Shown: piece by piece, positions 25,320 to 33,094 of the stretch | Numbering within the stretch: position 1 is the stretch's first letter | Layout: each line of letters opens with the position of its first letter | NCBI GenBank assembly: GCA_963748545.1 | Contig: CAVVJO010000041.1 | Location: 1 to 64,000, forward strand | Direction: 5' to 3' | Source: Roseiarcus sp963748545 | GTDB lineage: Bacteria; Pseudomonadota; Alphaproteobacteria; Rhizobiales; Beijerinckiaceae | DNA length: 64,000 nt | Translations under genes and position numbers: made by a program | Notes under the pieces: model-generated | The model's database searches: none | What the model saw: the letters and a program-made list of their open reading frames with translations, nothing else | Told to the model about the DNA's origin: nothing

Positions 25320-26564
25320 ATGCCCTTGACCGCCGAAGACCTGAGCGCGCTTGCCGACTGGCGGCGCGCGCTACACCGCGCGCCAGAACTTTCCGGACGG
25401 GAAGAGGCGACGGCCCGCGAAGTGCGCCGCTTTCTCGATCCCGCCAGAGCCGACCGGATCGTGGACAACCTCGGCGGCCACGGGCTCGCGTTCGTCTTCG
25501 AGGGCGCCGAGGCGGGCCCGACGGTGCTGTTTCGCGCCGAACTCGACGCCTTGCCGATCGAGGAGGTTTCGACCTTCGCCCATCGCTCGACGCAGCCGGG
25601 CGCCGCGCATCTGTGCGGCCACGACGGCCACATGGCGATCCTCGCCGGCGTGGCGCGCGCGCTCGCCGTCGAACGCCCGCGGCGCGGCCGCGCCGTGCTG
25701 CTGTTCCAGCCTGCGGAAGAGGACGGCTCGGGGGCCGAGGCGGTCCTCGCCGATCCGAAGTTTGCGTCCATCGCACCGGACTTCGCATTCGCCCTTCACA
25801 ACATGCCCGGCGCGCCGCTGGGCTATGCCGCGCTGAAGGCCGGTCCCGTCGCCTGCGCGTCGCGCGGGATGCGAATTGCGCTCTCGGGACGCACGGCGCA
25901 CGCCAGCACGCCGGGGCAGGGGGTGTCGCCGATGTCCGCGCTGACCGCGCTCATGCCGGCCCTGACGGGGCTTGGGGGCCGTGGAGGGCTCGACGAAGCC
26001 TTCGCCATGGTCACCATCACCCACGTCGAGATGGGCGCGCGAAGTTTTGGGGTCGCGCCGGGCCAGGCGGAGCTTTGGGCGACGCTGAGAACCCTGACCG
26101 ACACGCGCATGCAGCGGCTCGCAGCCGAGGCCGACGCGCTGGCTCGTCGAATCGCGGGCGAGGAAGGCTTAGGGCTCACGATCGCTTACGCCGACGTGTT
26201 CGCCGCCTGCGACAACGACCCAGCGGCGGTCGCTGAGCTTGCCGCAGCGCTCGACGCGGAAGGCGTTCCGCACGGCGAAACCGGCCAGCCGATGCTGGCG
26301 TCCGAAGACTTTGGCGTGTTCGGCCGCGTCGCCCCTTCCGCGCTTGTCCTGCTCGGCGCCGGGGAAGCCTGTCCCGGCCTGCATAATCCCGACTACGACT
26401 TTCCCGACGCCTTGATCGGTATCGGCGCGCGCGTGTTTTTGCGGGTGCTGCGCGACATGACGGGCGAGCGCAGCGCACCGCAAGACCGTCGGCGAGGACG
26501 CCGACGCTCCGGAGCGGCGACGTCCCCGTCGCCGTTTTTCGGCCCACCCGCCCGCCGCAGTTAA
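25320..26564 (+). CDS. M20 family amidohydrolase with a repeat-encoded C-terminus
   Basis: A 414-aa metallo-amidohydrolase related to the enzyme at 22121 but distinct. Motifs: RRALHRAPELSGREEATARE, AELDALPIEEVS (family ADMDALP changed to AELDALP), HLCGHDGHMAIL, LLFQPAEEDGSGAEA, LSGRTAHASTPGQGVSP, MLASEDFGVFGR and LHNPDYDFPD. The enzyme proper ends near VLRDMTGERSAP. The last about 27 residues (QDRRRGRRRSGAATSPSPF ...) are translated from the palindromic repeat at 26481-26560, and the stop TAA lies inside that repeat. The tail is basic and low in complexity. Substrate unknown. Confidence 0.88.
   Translation: MPLTAEDLSALADWRRALHRAPELSGREEATAREVRRFLDPARADRIVDNLGGHGLAFVFEGAEAGPTVLFRAELDALPIEEVSTFAHRSTQPGAAHLCGHDGHMAILAGVARALAVERPRRGRAVLLFQPAEEDGSGAEAVLADPKFASIAPDFAFALHNMPGAPLGYAALKAGPVACASRGMRIALSGRTAHASTPGQGVSPMSALTALMPALTGLGGRGGLDEAFAMVTITHVEMGARSFGVAPGQAELWATLRTLTDTRMQRLAAEADALARRIAGEEGLGLTIAYADVFAACDNDPAAVAELAAALDAEGVPHGETGQPMLASEDFGVFGRVAPSALVLLGAGEACPGLHNPDYDFPDALIGIGARVFLRVLRDMTGERSAPQDRRRGRRRSGAATSPSPFFGPPARRS
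26481..26560 (+). repeat. Three-hairpin REP-like repeat, copy 1
   Basis: The core at 26488-26534 has three adjoining hairpins: GTCGGCG-AGGA-CGCCGAC, the palindrome GCTCCGGAGC, and GGCGACG-TCCC-CGTCGCC. A shared flank TTTCGGC and TTAAGGCCCCGGAGCGGGG follows. It overlaps the 3' end of the M20 gene. It recurs at 26628, 27374 and, inverted, 31401. Confidence 0.9.
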
Positions 26565-26611
26565 GGCCCCGGAGCGGGGTCTACGCAGCCGGGGCTTGGG
26601 GCCGCCTCGCA

Positions 26612-26731
26612 ACCGCAGCGGAAGACCGTCGGCGAGGACGCCGACGCTCCGGAGCGGCGACGTCCCCGTCGCCGTGGATCGGCGCAACCGCCCGCCGGCG
26701 ATAAGGCGGAAAGAGGTCGGCGAGGACGACG
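26612..26731 (+). repeat. Three-hairpin REP-like repeat, copy 2 plus partial copy
   Basis: The core 26628-26674 is identical to copy 1 over 47 bases and lies 140 bases downstream of it in the same orientation. A truncated copy of the left arm (GTCGGCGAGGACG) follows at 26717-26729, just beyond the 3' end of the RAYT gene. Confidence 0.9.
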
Positions 26732-26743
26732 ACAAACTCGAGA

Positions 26744-26762
26744 GCCCACGCTAGGCGTGGGC
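26744..26762 (-). terminator. Hairpin spanning the RAYT stop codon
   Basis: GCCCACGC-TAG-GCGTGGGC is an 8-bp stem with a 3-base loop. The RAYT stop codon lies in the loop region. It lacks a T-run; it may be a terminator or part of the repeat system. Confidence 0.45.
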
Positions 26763-27317
26763 CAAGCTGCTGTACGGCCATGACGCCGCATCCCGGATCA
26801 AACCTGCCGAAACCGGATTGTTCTCGACATAAAATCGAACGCGTTCGAAAATGCGCCGGATGAGTCGGTCGAAATGATCGCGTTGCCAGACCGGGCCGCG
26901 CCGACCGACGATCCTATTGATCCGATGGGCGGAAAAGCCCTTCCAGTCCCGCACGACGTCGGCCAGGCGGGACCCCTGCCGCAATGCCGTCAGCACGTGA
27001 ACGCGGTTCGGCATCACGACGTAGGCCTGCATGTCGTGTGTCCGCCCGTCGCCATGCGTGAGCGTATCCCGAACGATTGCGGCAATCTCCGCCCGCGCCA
27101 GCCAACACGCGCCGGTCCCCGCATCCAGCGCCGTCTCGATGCGGCGCCGGCAGTCATCCGACCCTTCGCCGGCCCGCGCGGCGACCACCTCGGGAGGAAG
27201 CGAATCCGCGAGACGAAACGTGACGAATTGCGGCCGCTCAGGCGTGTCGAAATGCGGCAGGCTGCGCGGGCGATACCAGCCCCGGTGTTCGCTGGCTTCG
27301 GGCATGAGAGGCAACAT
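26751..27317 (-). CDS. REP-associated tyrosine transposase (RAYT), HUH motif altered
   Basis: A 188-aa member of the Y1/IS200-like REP-associated transposase family. Typical features are PHFDTPERPQFVTFRLADSLP (split over the family N-terminus), VVMPNRVHVLT, DWKGFSAHRINR, GPVWQRDHFDRLIR and FYVENNPVSAGLIRDAA. RAYTs are single-copy domesticated relatives of IS200/IS605 transposases thought to mobilise REP sequences. In active enzymes the second motif reads MPNHVH (HUH); here the first His is Arg (CGC codon), so metal binding may be lost. The catalytic-type Tyr in YVENNPVSAGL is present. The gene is flanked on both sides by copies of one palindromic repeat, as in REPtrons. An alternative start ATG lies at 27305. 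Confidence 0.85.
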   Translation of the reverse strand: MLPLMPEASEHRGWYRPRSLPHFDTPERPQFVTFRLADSLPPEVVAARAGEGSDDCRRRIETALDAGTGACWLARAEIAAIVRDTLTHGDGRTHDMQAYVVMPNRVHVLTALRQGSRLADVVRDWKGFSAHRINRIVGRRGPVWQRDHFDRLIRRIFERVRFYVENNPVSAGLIRDAASWPYSSLAHA

Positions 27318-27360
27318 GGCGCCGCGGCGCAGCGGCGTCTACAGCCCCGCAGCCGGGGTT

Positions 27361-27436
27361 GCAGCGGAAACACGTCGGCGGGGACGCCCACGCTCCGGAG
27401 CGGCGACGTCCTCGTCGCCGCGTTTCGGCGCGACCG
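27361..27436 (+). repeat. Three-hairpin REP-like repeat, copy 3
   Basis: The core 27374-27420 matches copies 1 and 2 with four or so substitutions (left arm GTCGGCG-GGGA-CGCCCAC, right arm loop TCCT). It lies 57 bases beyond the 5' end of the RAYT gene, so the gene is bracketed by copies. Confidence 0.88.
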
Positions 27437-27561
27437 CTTGCCGAAAAACGTCGCCGGCCCGCCGTCGTCACGGGCGGCCTATGAACTTCCGCGCCGCCGT
27501 GGTAGGCAGCCGCGCCATGCAGGCGGCCGGCGCGCCGCACATCTCATAAGGATCATGGCGA

Positions 27562-29049
27562 ATGGCGAACGACGGCGGCTTTCCCGAGGGGCTTGCGTTC
27601 GACGACGTGCTGCTCAGGCCCGGCCACTCGACCGTGATGCCGAGCGGCGTCAGCGTCGCCACCCGACTGACCCGATCGATTGCGCTAAACCTGCCGATCA
27701 TCTCCTCGGCGATGGACACCGTCACCGAGGCGCGGCTCGCCATCGCCATGGCGCAGGCCGGCGGCATCGGGGTCATCCACCGCAATCTCGATCCCGCCGA
27801 CCAGGCCGAGGAAGTCCGCAAGGTGAAGCGGTTCGAGAGCGGCATGGTGGTCGACCCGATCACCATCTTTCCCGAGGCGACGCTCGCCGATGCGCTGGCC
27901 GTCATGCGGCGCGCGTCGATCTCCGGCATCCCGGTGGTCGAACCCGGCCCGGACGGCAAGCCCGGCAGGCTTCTTGGCATTCTCACCAACCGGGACGTCC
28001 GCTTCGCCGACGATCCGCGCCAGCCCGTGACGGAGCTGATGACCCGCAAGGTGATCACGGTCGGGGAGGGGGTGACGCAGGACGAGGCGCGCCGCCTCCT
28101 CCACCAGCACCGGATCGAGAAGCTCGTCGTGGTGGACGACGCAGGCCGCTGCGTCGGTCTCATCACGGTCAAGGACATCGAGAAAGCGACCACCCATCCG
28201 CACGCCGCCAAGGACGCCGACGGGCGCCTCAGGGTCGCCGCCGCCACGACCGTCGGCGACAAGGGATTTGCCCGCGCCGAACTCTTGATGGCGGCGGGCG
28301 TCGACTGCCTGATCGTGGACACCGCCCACGGCCATTCCGAGCAGGTGCTCGAGCAGGTCCGGCGCATACAGAGGGCGACCAACAAGGTTGCGATCATCGC
28401 CGGCAACGTCGCGACCCGCGAGGGCGCGCAGGCGCTGATCGACGCGGGGGCGGACGCGATCAAGGTCGGCATCGGGCCGGGGTCGATCTGCACCACCCGG
28501 ATCGTGGCGGGCGTCGGCGTGCCGCAGCTCTCCGCAATTCTCGAGGCGGCGGAGGCGGGGAGGGCCGCGGGGGTGCCGGTGATCGCCGACGGCGGCATCA
28601 AGTATTCCGGCGATCTCGCCAAGGCGATCGCAGCGGGAGCCGATTGCGCGATGATCGGGTCGCTGCTCGCGGGCACCGACGAGAGCCCGGGCGAAGTGTT
28701 CCTTTACCAAGGCCGTTCCTACAAGAGCTACCGCGGCATGGGCTCGCTCGGCGCGATGGGCGCAGGCTCGGCCGACCGCTACTTCCAGCAGGACGTGAAG
28801 GACCAGATGAAGCTCGTGCCGGAGGGGGTCGAGGGCCAGGTGCCTTACCGCGGCCCGGCCGGCGCGATCCTGCATCAGCTCGCCGGCGGCCTTCGCGCTG
28901 CGATGGGTTACGTCGGCGCCGAGACGATCCCGGTGTTCCAGAAGAAGGCGCAATTCATGCGGATCACCAACGCCGCCTTGCGCGAGAGCCACGTCCACGA
29001 CGTTGCGATCACGCGCGAAAGCCCGAACTATCATCCCACGGGGGTGTAG
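27562..29049 (+). CDS. guaB: Inosine-5'-monophosphate dehydrogenase
   Basis: IMPDH oxidises IMP to XMP, the committed step of GTP synthesis. The 495-aa protein has the TIM-barrel start (EGLAFDDVLLRPG), two CBS domains at about 95-205 (TLADALAVMRRASISGIPVV and DEARRLLHQHRIEKLVVVDD), the catalytic loop GPGSICTTRIVAG with its Cys, then GGIKYSGDLAKAIAAGA and the flap region YRGMGSLGAMGAGSADRYFQ. Length and motifs are complete. ATG at 27562 is chosen; GAACGA upstream is a weak RBS. Confidence 0.97.
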   Translation: MANDGGFPEGLAFDDVLLRPGHSTVMPSGVSVATRLTRSIALNLPIISSAMDTVTEARLAIAMAQAGGIGVIHRNLDPADQAEEVRKVKRFESGMVVDPITIFPEATLADALAVMRRASISGIPVVEPGPDGKPGRLLGILTNRDVRFADDPRQPVTELMTRKVITVGEGVTQDEARRLLHQHRIEKLVVVDDAGRCVGLITVKDIEKATTHPHAAKDADGRLRVAAATTVGDKGFARAELLMAAGVDCLIVDTAHGHSEQVLEQVRRIQRATNKVAIIAGNVATREGAQALIDAGADAIKVGIGPGSICTTRIVAGVGVPQLSAILEAAEAGRAAGVPVIADGGIKYSGDLAKAIAAGADCAMIGSLLAGTDESPGEVFLYQGRSYKSYRGMGSLGAMGAGSADRYFQQDVKDQMKLVPEGVEGQVPYRGPAGAILHQLAGGLRAAMGYVGAETIPVFQKKAQFMRITNAALRESHVHDVAITRESPNYHPTGV

Positions 29050-29171
29050 ACGCCGGCTCCGCTGCGCCGAAGCAGCCCTGCGTTCAGGACCGGGTTCGGG
29101 CGGTTTGCGCCAGCGCGCGACCTGTCGCGTCCTGCGGCATTTCCGACTATTATGGGCGCGCGGAGACAGCG

Positions 29172-29750
29172 ATGGCCCAAATCCTTGACCGACCGAGCGT
29201 CCCGACACGACATCGGCTGGACGTCGACGCCTACTACAGGATGGCGGAAGTTGGCCTCTTTCGCGAGCCCCGTCGCGTCGAACTCATCGAGGGAGACGTC
29301 ATCGACATGGTTCCGATCGGCAGCCGACACGCGAGCCGCACCAACCGGCTTATGCGCTTTTTCGCTCGGGCCGCCGCCGACGGCTCCGTATGCCTGACTG
29401 TCCAGACGCCCTTGCGCCTTGACGCCTGGAGCGAGCCGCAACCCGACCTCATGTTGCTTCGCCCCCGTGCAGACGACTATGCGGAGCGCCACCCGTCCGC
29501 CGCCGACGTTCTCCTGCTCGTCGAGGTCTCGGACAGCTCGCTTGCCTTCGACCGAAACACCAAGCTCGCCCTTTATGCCCGCTTCGGGGTCCTGGAAGTC
29601 TGGATCGTCGATATCCCAGGCGGCGCCTTGGAAGTCTATCAGACTCCCCAGGACGGCGCTTATGCTCGACAAGACCGCTTGACGGCCGGACGCTTGAGTC
29701 CGGCGCTGGCCGCAGAGCTGGCGATCGAAGTGGCCGCCCTGCTCGCGTGA
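29172..29750 (+). CDS. Uma2 family (DUF820) predicted endonuclease
   Basis: A 192-aa protein of the Uma2/DUF820 family with a PD-(D/E)xK nuclease-like fold. Visible motifs are FREPRRVELIEGDVIDM with the first acid, SEPQPDLMLL with the catalytic-type Asp, and LLLVEVSDSSL plus the downstream DRNTKLALYARFGVLEVWIVD carrying the Glu and Lys. The family is very abundant in cyanobacteria and also found in Alphaproteobacteria, often near mobile elements; its role is unknown. ATG at 29172 fits the family start HRLDVDAYYRM. It stands alone after guaB. Confidence 0.85.
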   Translation: MAQILDRPSVPTRHRLDVDAYYRMAEVGLFREPRRVELIEGDVIDMVPIGSRHASRTNRLMRFFARAAADGSVCLTVQTPLRLDAWSEPQPDLMLLRPRADDYAERHPSAADVLLLVEVSDSSLAFDRNTKLALYARFGVLEVWIVDIPGGALEVYQTPQDGAYARQDRLTAGRLSPALAAELAIEVAALLA

Positions 29751-29884
29751 GCTGACTTTCCGGCGCGGCCGGTATGCCCATTTGCCGGGAACATCGGGCG
29801 GCCCCCTCCGGTAAAGCTGGCGGCTGGCGGCTTGGTTCGCCCATATGCCTTCGCTCGCCCCGCCGCGCCTGATATCGAGCTCGG

Positions 29885-31315
29885 ATGCTGTTTCTCGCTC
29901 TTCACATTCTGCTTCAGGCGGGCTTCATCGTCCGGGTGCTGCTGCGCCCGCATCGCGATCCGGCGGCCCGCATCGCCTGGATCGTGGTGATCCTCGCGCT
30001 GCCGATCGGCGGCATCGTCGCCTATTTGCTCCTCGGCGAAACCAATATCGGCCTGGAGCGCGTCGAGCGGATGAAAGCGGTCATGGCGTCGCTGCCCGAC
30101 ATCGCTAGGACGCCTGGCTTTGACGCGCCGACGGCGCGGCCGGAGATCCCCCAGCGATACCTCCCGATGTTCAAGGCGGGGCAGTCGATCAGCGGCTTCG
30201 AACCCGTCGGCGGCAACCACGCGAGCCTGATGGCGGATTCGAACGCGACGATCGATGCGATGGTTGCGGACATAGACCGGGCCGGGCGGCACGTTCATCT
30301 GCTTTTCTACATCTGGCTGCCGGACCGCAACGGCCGGAAAATGGCCGAAGCCCTGAAGCGCGCCGCAGCCCGCGGGGTGGCTTGCCGCGCGATGGTCGAC
30401 GACCTCGGTTCGCACGGTCTGATCAAATCCGCGCTATGGACGGATATGGACGCGGCCGGCGTGAAGCTCGGCAAGGCGCTCAAGGTCGGCAATCCGCTCT
30501 GGCGCATCTTCGCGGGACGGATCGATCTTCGCGACCATCGCAAGATCCTCGTCATCGACAATCGGATCACCTATTGCGGCAGTCAGAACTGCGCGGACCC
30601 CGAATTCCTCGTCAAGGCGAAATACGGCCCCTGGGTGGACGCGGTCATGCGGTTCACCGGCCCGGTCGTGCGCCAGAACCAGTTTCTCTTCGCCCGCGAC
30701 TGGATGGCCTACGCGAAGGAGGACATCCGCGACATCCTGCTCGAGCCTATGGAAGCGCCGGCGCCGGGGTTTGCCGCGCAGGTCGTGGCCAGCGGCCCGA
30801 CCGGCCGTTACTCCGCGGCGGCGGAAATGTTCGAGACGCTGATGTACGGCGCCCGGCGCGAGCTCTTCATCACCACCCCGTATTATGTGCCCAACGACGC
30901 GATGCAGGAGGCTCTCTGCGCCGCCGCCAACCGGGGCGTGGACACGACCATCATCTTCCCCGCTCGCAACGACGACTTCGCCGTCGCGGCGACCAGCCGG
31001 AGCTACTACGCCGACCTGCTCGCGGCCGGCGTGAAGATCCACGAATACCGCGCCGGGCTCTTGCACACCAAGTCGATGACCGTGGATGGAGAAGTCACGC
31101 TGATCGGCTCCGCCAACATGGACCGGCGAAGCTTCGATCTGAACTACGAGAACAACATTTTGCTCTGGAACGCCGCCGTGACCGCGGAGATGCGCGAGCG
31201 GCAGCAGCAGTACCTCGCCGATTGCCGGCGCATCACCGCCGAGGAGGTGGCCGGGTGGAGCTGGGGTCGGCGGCTGTGGAACAATGCGGTCGCGATTGTC
31301 GGACCGGTGCTTTGA
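29885..31315 (+). CDS. cls: Cardiolipin synthase
   Basis: A phospholipase-D-type enzyme making cardiolipin from phosphatidylglycerol at the inner membrane. The 476-aa product begins with two membrane helices (LFLALHILLQAGFIV and IAWIVVILALPIGGIVAYLLLG, followed by GETNIG) and has two HKD motifs: DHRKILVIDNRITYCGSQN and HTKSMTVDGEVTLIGSANMD. Length matches bacterial ClsA-type enzymes. It is a monocistronic unit between the Uma2 gene and repeat copy 4. ATG at 29885 precedes the first helix directly. Confidence 0.95.
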   Translation: MLFLALHILLQAGFIVRVLLRPHRDPAARIAWIVVILALPIGGIVAYLLLGETNIGLERVERMKAVMASLPDIARTPGFDAPTARPEIPQRYLPMFKAGQSISGFEPVGGNHASLMADSNATIDAMVADIDRAGRHVHLLFYIWLPDRNGRKMAEALKRAAARGVACRAMVDDLGSHGLIKSALWTDMDAAGVKLGKALKVGNPLWRIFAGRIDLRDHRKILVIDNRITYCGSQNCADPEFLVKAKYGPWVDAVMRFTGPVVRQNQFLFARDWMAYAKEDIRDILLEPMEAPAPGFAAQVVASGPTGRYSAAAEMFETLMYGARRELFITTPYYVPNDAMQEALCAAANRGVDTTIIFPARNDDFAVAATSRSYYADLLAAGVKIHEYRAGLLHTKSMTVDGEVTLIGSANMDRRSFDLNYENNILLWNAAVTAEMRERQQQYLADCRRITAEEVAGWSWGRRLWNNAVAIVGPVL

Positions 31316-31380
31316 GGCGCGAAACTTTCCCGATCTCGGCCGCGATCTCGGCCCCGGGTCCGCTTCGGGGCCTTAATTGC

Positions 31381-31455
31381 GGCGGCGGTCGCGCCGATAC
31401 TCGGCGACGAGGACGCCGCCGCTCCGGAGCGTCGGCGTCCTCGCCGACGGTCGCT
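31381..31455 (-). repeat. Three-hairpin REP-like repeat, copy 4 (inverted, solitary)
   Basis: The core 31401-31447 is the reverse complement of copies 1-3 (read on the minus strand: GTCGGCG-AGGA-CGCCGAC, GCTCCGGAGC, GGCGGCG-TCCT-CGTCGCC). The downstream flank TTAAGGCCCCGAAGCGG also matches copy 1. It lies between cls and the monooxygenase, 4 kb from the RAYT gene. Confidence 0.88.
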
Positions 31456-31533
31456 TCGCCGAGCAGCATGGATTGACCGTGGTTCGTGGCCTCCTCGCCG
31501 CGCCGCACTCGCCCCTGAGAAAGGAATAGCGCC

Positions 31534-33054
31534 ATGTCCGATACCCGCGTGCTGATCGTCGGGGCCGGCCCGACCGGATTGGTCCTCGCCCTTTGGCTGA
31601 CAAAGCAAGGCGTGCCCGTGCGGATTGTCGACAGGACCGTCGAGCCCGGGACCACCTCGCGGGCGCTGGCGGTGCAGGCGCGCACTATGGAGCTCTATAA
31701 CCAGCTCGATCTCGCCGACCCGATCGCGGAGAAAGGCTACTCCGTTCCGGGCGTCCGGCTCTGGCTCGGCGGCGATGAGAAGGCCCGCATCCCGTTCGAG
31801 GCGATCGCGTCGGACCTCACGCCTTATGATTTCGTGCACATTTTTCCCCAGGACGAGCACGAACGCCTTCTGGTCGATCGTCTCAAGGCGCTCGGCGTCG
31901 AGGTCGAGCGCTCGACCGAGTTCATCGACTTCGCCGACCACGGCGACCGCATCGTCGCGCGGCTGCGCGGCCCGGACGGCGCCGAGCGCACGGTCGAGGC
32001 CGCCTACATCGCCGGCTGCGACGGCGCGCATTCGAAGATTCGCGAGGCGATCGGGGCGGGTTATCCGGGCGGGACCTATCCGCAAATCTTCTACGTCGCC
32101 GACGTCGCGGGCGAGGGCCCGGCCTTCAATGGCGACCTCAACGTGGAGCTCGACGAATCCGACTTCTTGGCCGTCTTTCCGCTGGCGGACAAGAGCCGTA
32201 TCCGCCTGATCGGCGCGATCAAGCCCGCGGAGGGGCAAAATCTCGACAAGCTCACCTTTAGCGACGTCCAGTCCCGGGCGAGAGAGCGGCTTCGCCTCAA
32301 GGTCGACAAGGTGAACTGGTTTTCGACCTACCATATCGCTCACCGGGTCACCGACCATTTCCGGCGCGGCCGGGCGTTCCTTTTGGGCGACGCGGCGCAC
32401 ATCCACACGCCGGTCGGCGGGCAGGGGATGAACACCGGCATCGGCGACGCGATCAACCTTGCCTGGAAGCTTCAGACGGTGCTCGCCGGACGCGCGTCGG
32501 ACGCGCTGCTCGACACTTTCGAGGCCGAGCGGCGCGCGTTCGCCCTGCGACTGGTGCAGACGACCGACCGCTTCTTCAACGTGGTCGCCGCCGAGGGCCG
32601 CGTGGCGGAAATCATCCGGACGCGGATTGCGCCGATCCTCCTGCCTCAGGTCACCAAGTTCGAGGCCGCGCGCGAGTATATCTTCCGCACCATCTCGCAG
32701 ATGACCTTGAACTACCGGAGCCACGGGCTGGATCAAGGCCGCGTCGGCGCGGTCCACGGCGGGGATCGCCTGCCCTGGGTGAGGCTCGGCGAGATCGACA
32801 ACTATCAGGCGCTGAAGCGGATCGGCTGGCAGGTTCACGTCTACGGGGCGGCAGAGGCCGGTCTGCGGACATGGTGCGAGGCGCGGAGCGTTCCCCTTCA
32901 CGCCTATCCCTGGAGCGGAGCCATGAAGGACGCCGGCCTTCAAGACAACGCGCTCTACCTCATCCGGCCCGACACCTACGTGGCGCTGGCGGAGCCGACG
33001 CAGTCGGTGGCGGCGGTCGAGCAGTTTTTCGACAAGGTTCAGATCACGCTGTAA
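31534..33054 (+). CDS. FAD-dependent aromatic monooxygenase
   Basis: A 506-aa single-component flavoprotein hydroxylase (PheA/UbiH-like). The FAD-binding Rossmann motif is VLIVGAGPTGLVLALWL, the DG motif is AGCDGAHSKIREAIG, and the GD motif is LLGDAAHIHTPVGGQGMNTG. A C-terminal thioredoxin-like domain is suggested by the segment after residue 410, ending in VALAEPTQSVAAVEQFF. Substrates of such enzymes are phenols or polyketide-like aromatics; the specific substrate is unknown. AAGGAA lies eight bases upstream of ATG. It is isolated, convergent with the binding-protein gene. Confidence 0.9.
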   Translation: MSDTRVLIVGAGPTGLVLALWLTKQGVPVRIVDRTVEPGTTSRALAVQARTMELYNQLDLADPIAEKGYSVPGVRLWLGGDEKARIPFEAIASDLTPYDFVHIFPQDEHERLLVDRLKALGVEVERSTEFIDFADHGDRIVARLRGPDGAERTVEAAYIAGCDGAHSKIREAIGAGYPGGTYPQIFYVADVAGEGPAFNGDLNVELDESDFLAVFPLADKSRIRLIGAIKPAEGQNLDKLTFSDVQSRARERLRLKVDKVNWFSTYHIAHRVTDHFRRGRAFLLGDAAHIHTPVGGQGMNTGIGDAINLAWKLQTVLAGRASDALLDTFEAERRAFALRLVQTTDRFFNVVAAEGRVAEIIRTRIAPILLPQVTKFEAAREYIFRTISQMTLNYRSHGLDQGRVGAVHGGDRLPWVRLGEIDNYQALKRIGWQVHVYGAAEAGLRTWCEARSVPLHAYPWSGAMKDAGLQDNALYLIRPDTYVALAEPTQSVAAVEQFFDKVQITL

Positions 33055-33094
33055 CGCACACGCGCGCCAAGGGGCGTTGGCCGACGACCGGGTC

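Noticed and set aside
27361..27420. Possible CRISPR from similar repeats near 26.4-27.4 kb
   Set aside because: Copies are irregularly spaced (140 and about 750 bases), palindromic and flank a transposase gene; no cas genes or spacers.
26874..29750. 958-codon plus-strand open frame
   Set aside because: Runs antisense through the RAYT gene and out of frame through guaB; only its last 192 codons (Uma2 protein) are real.
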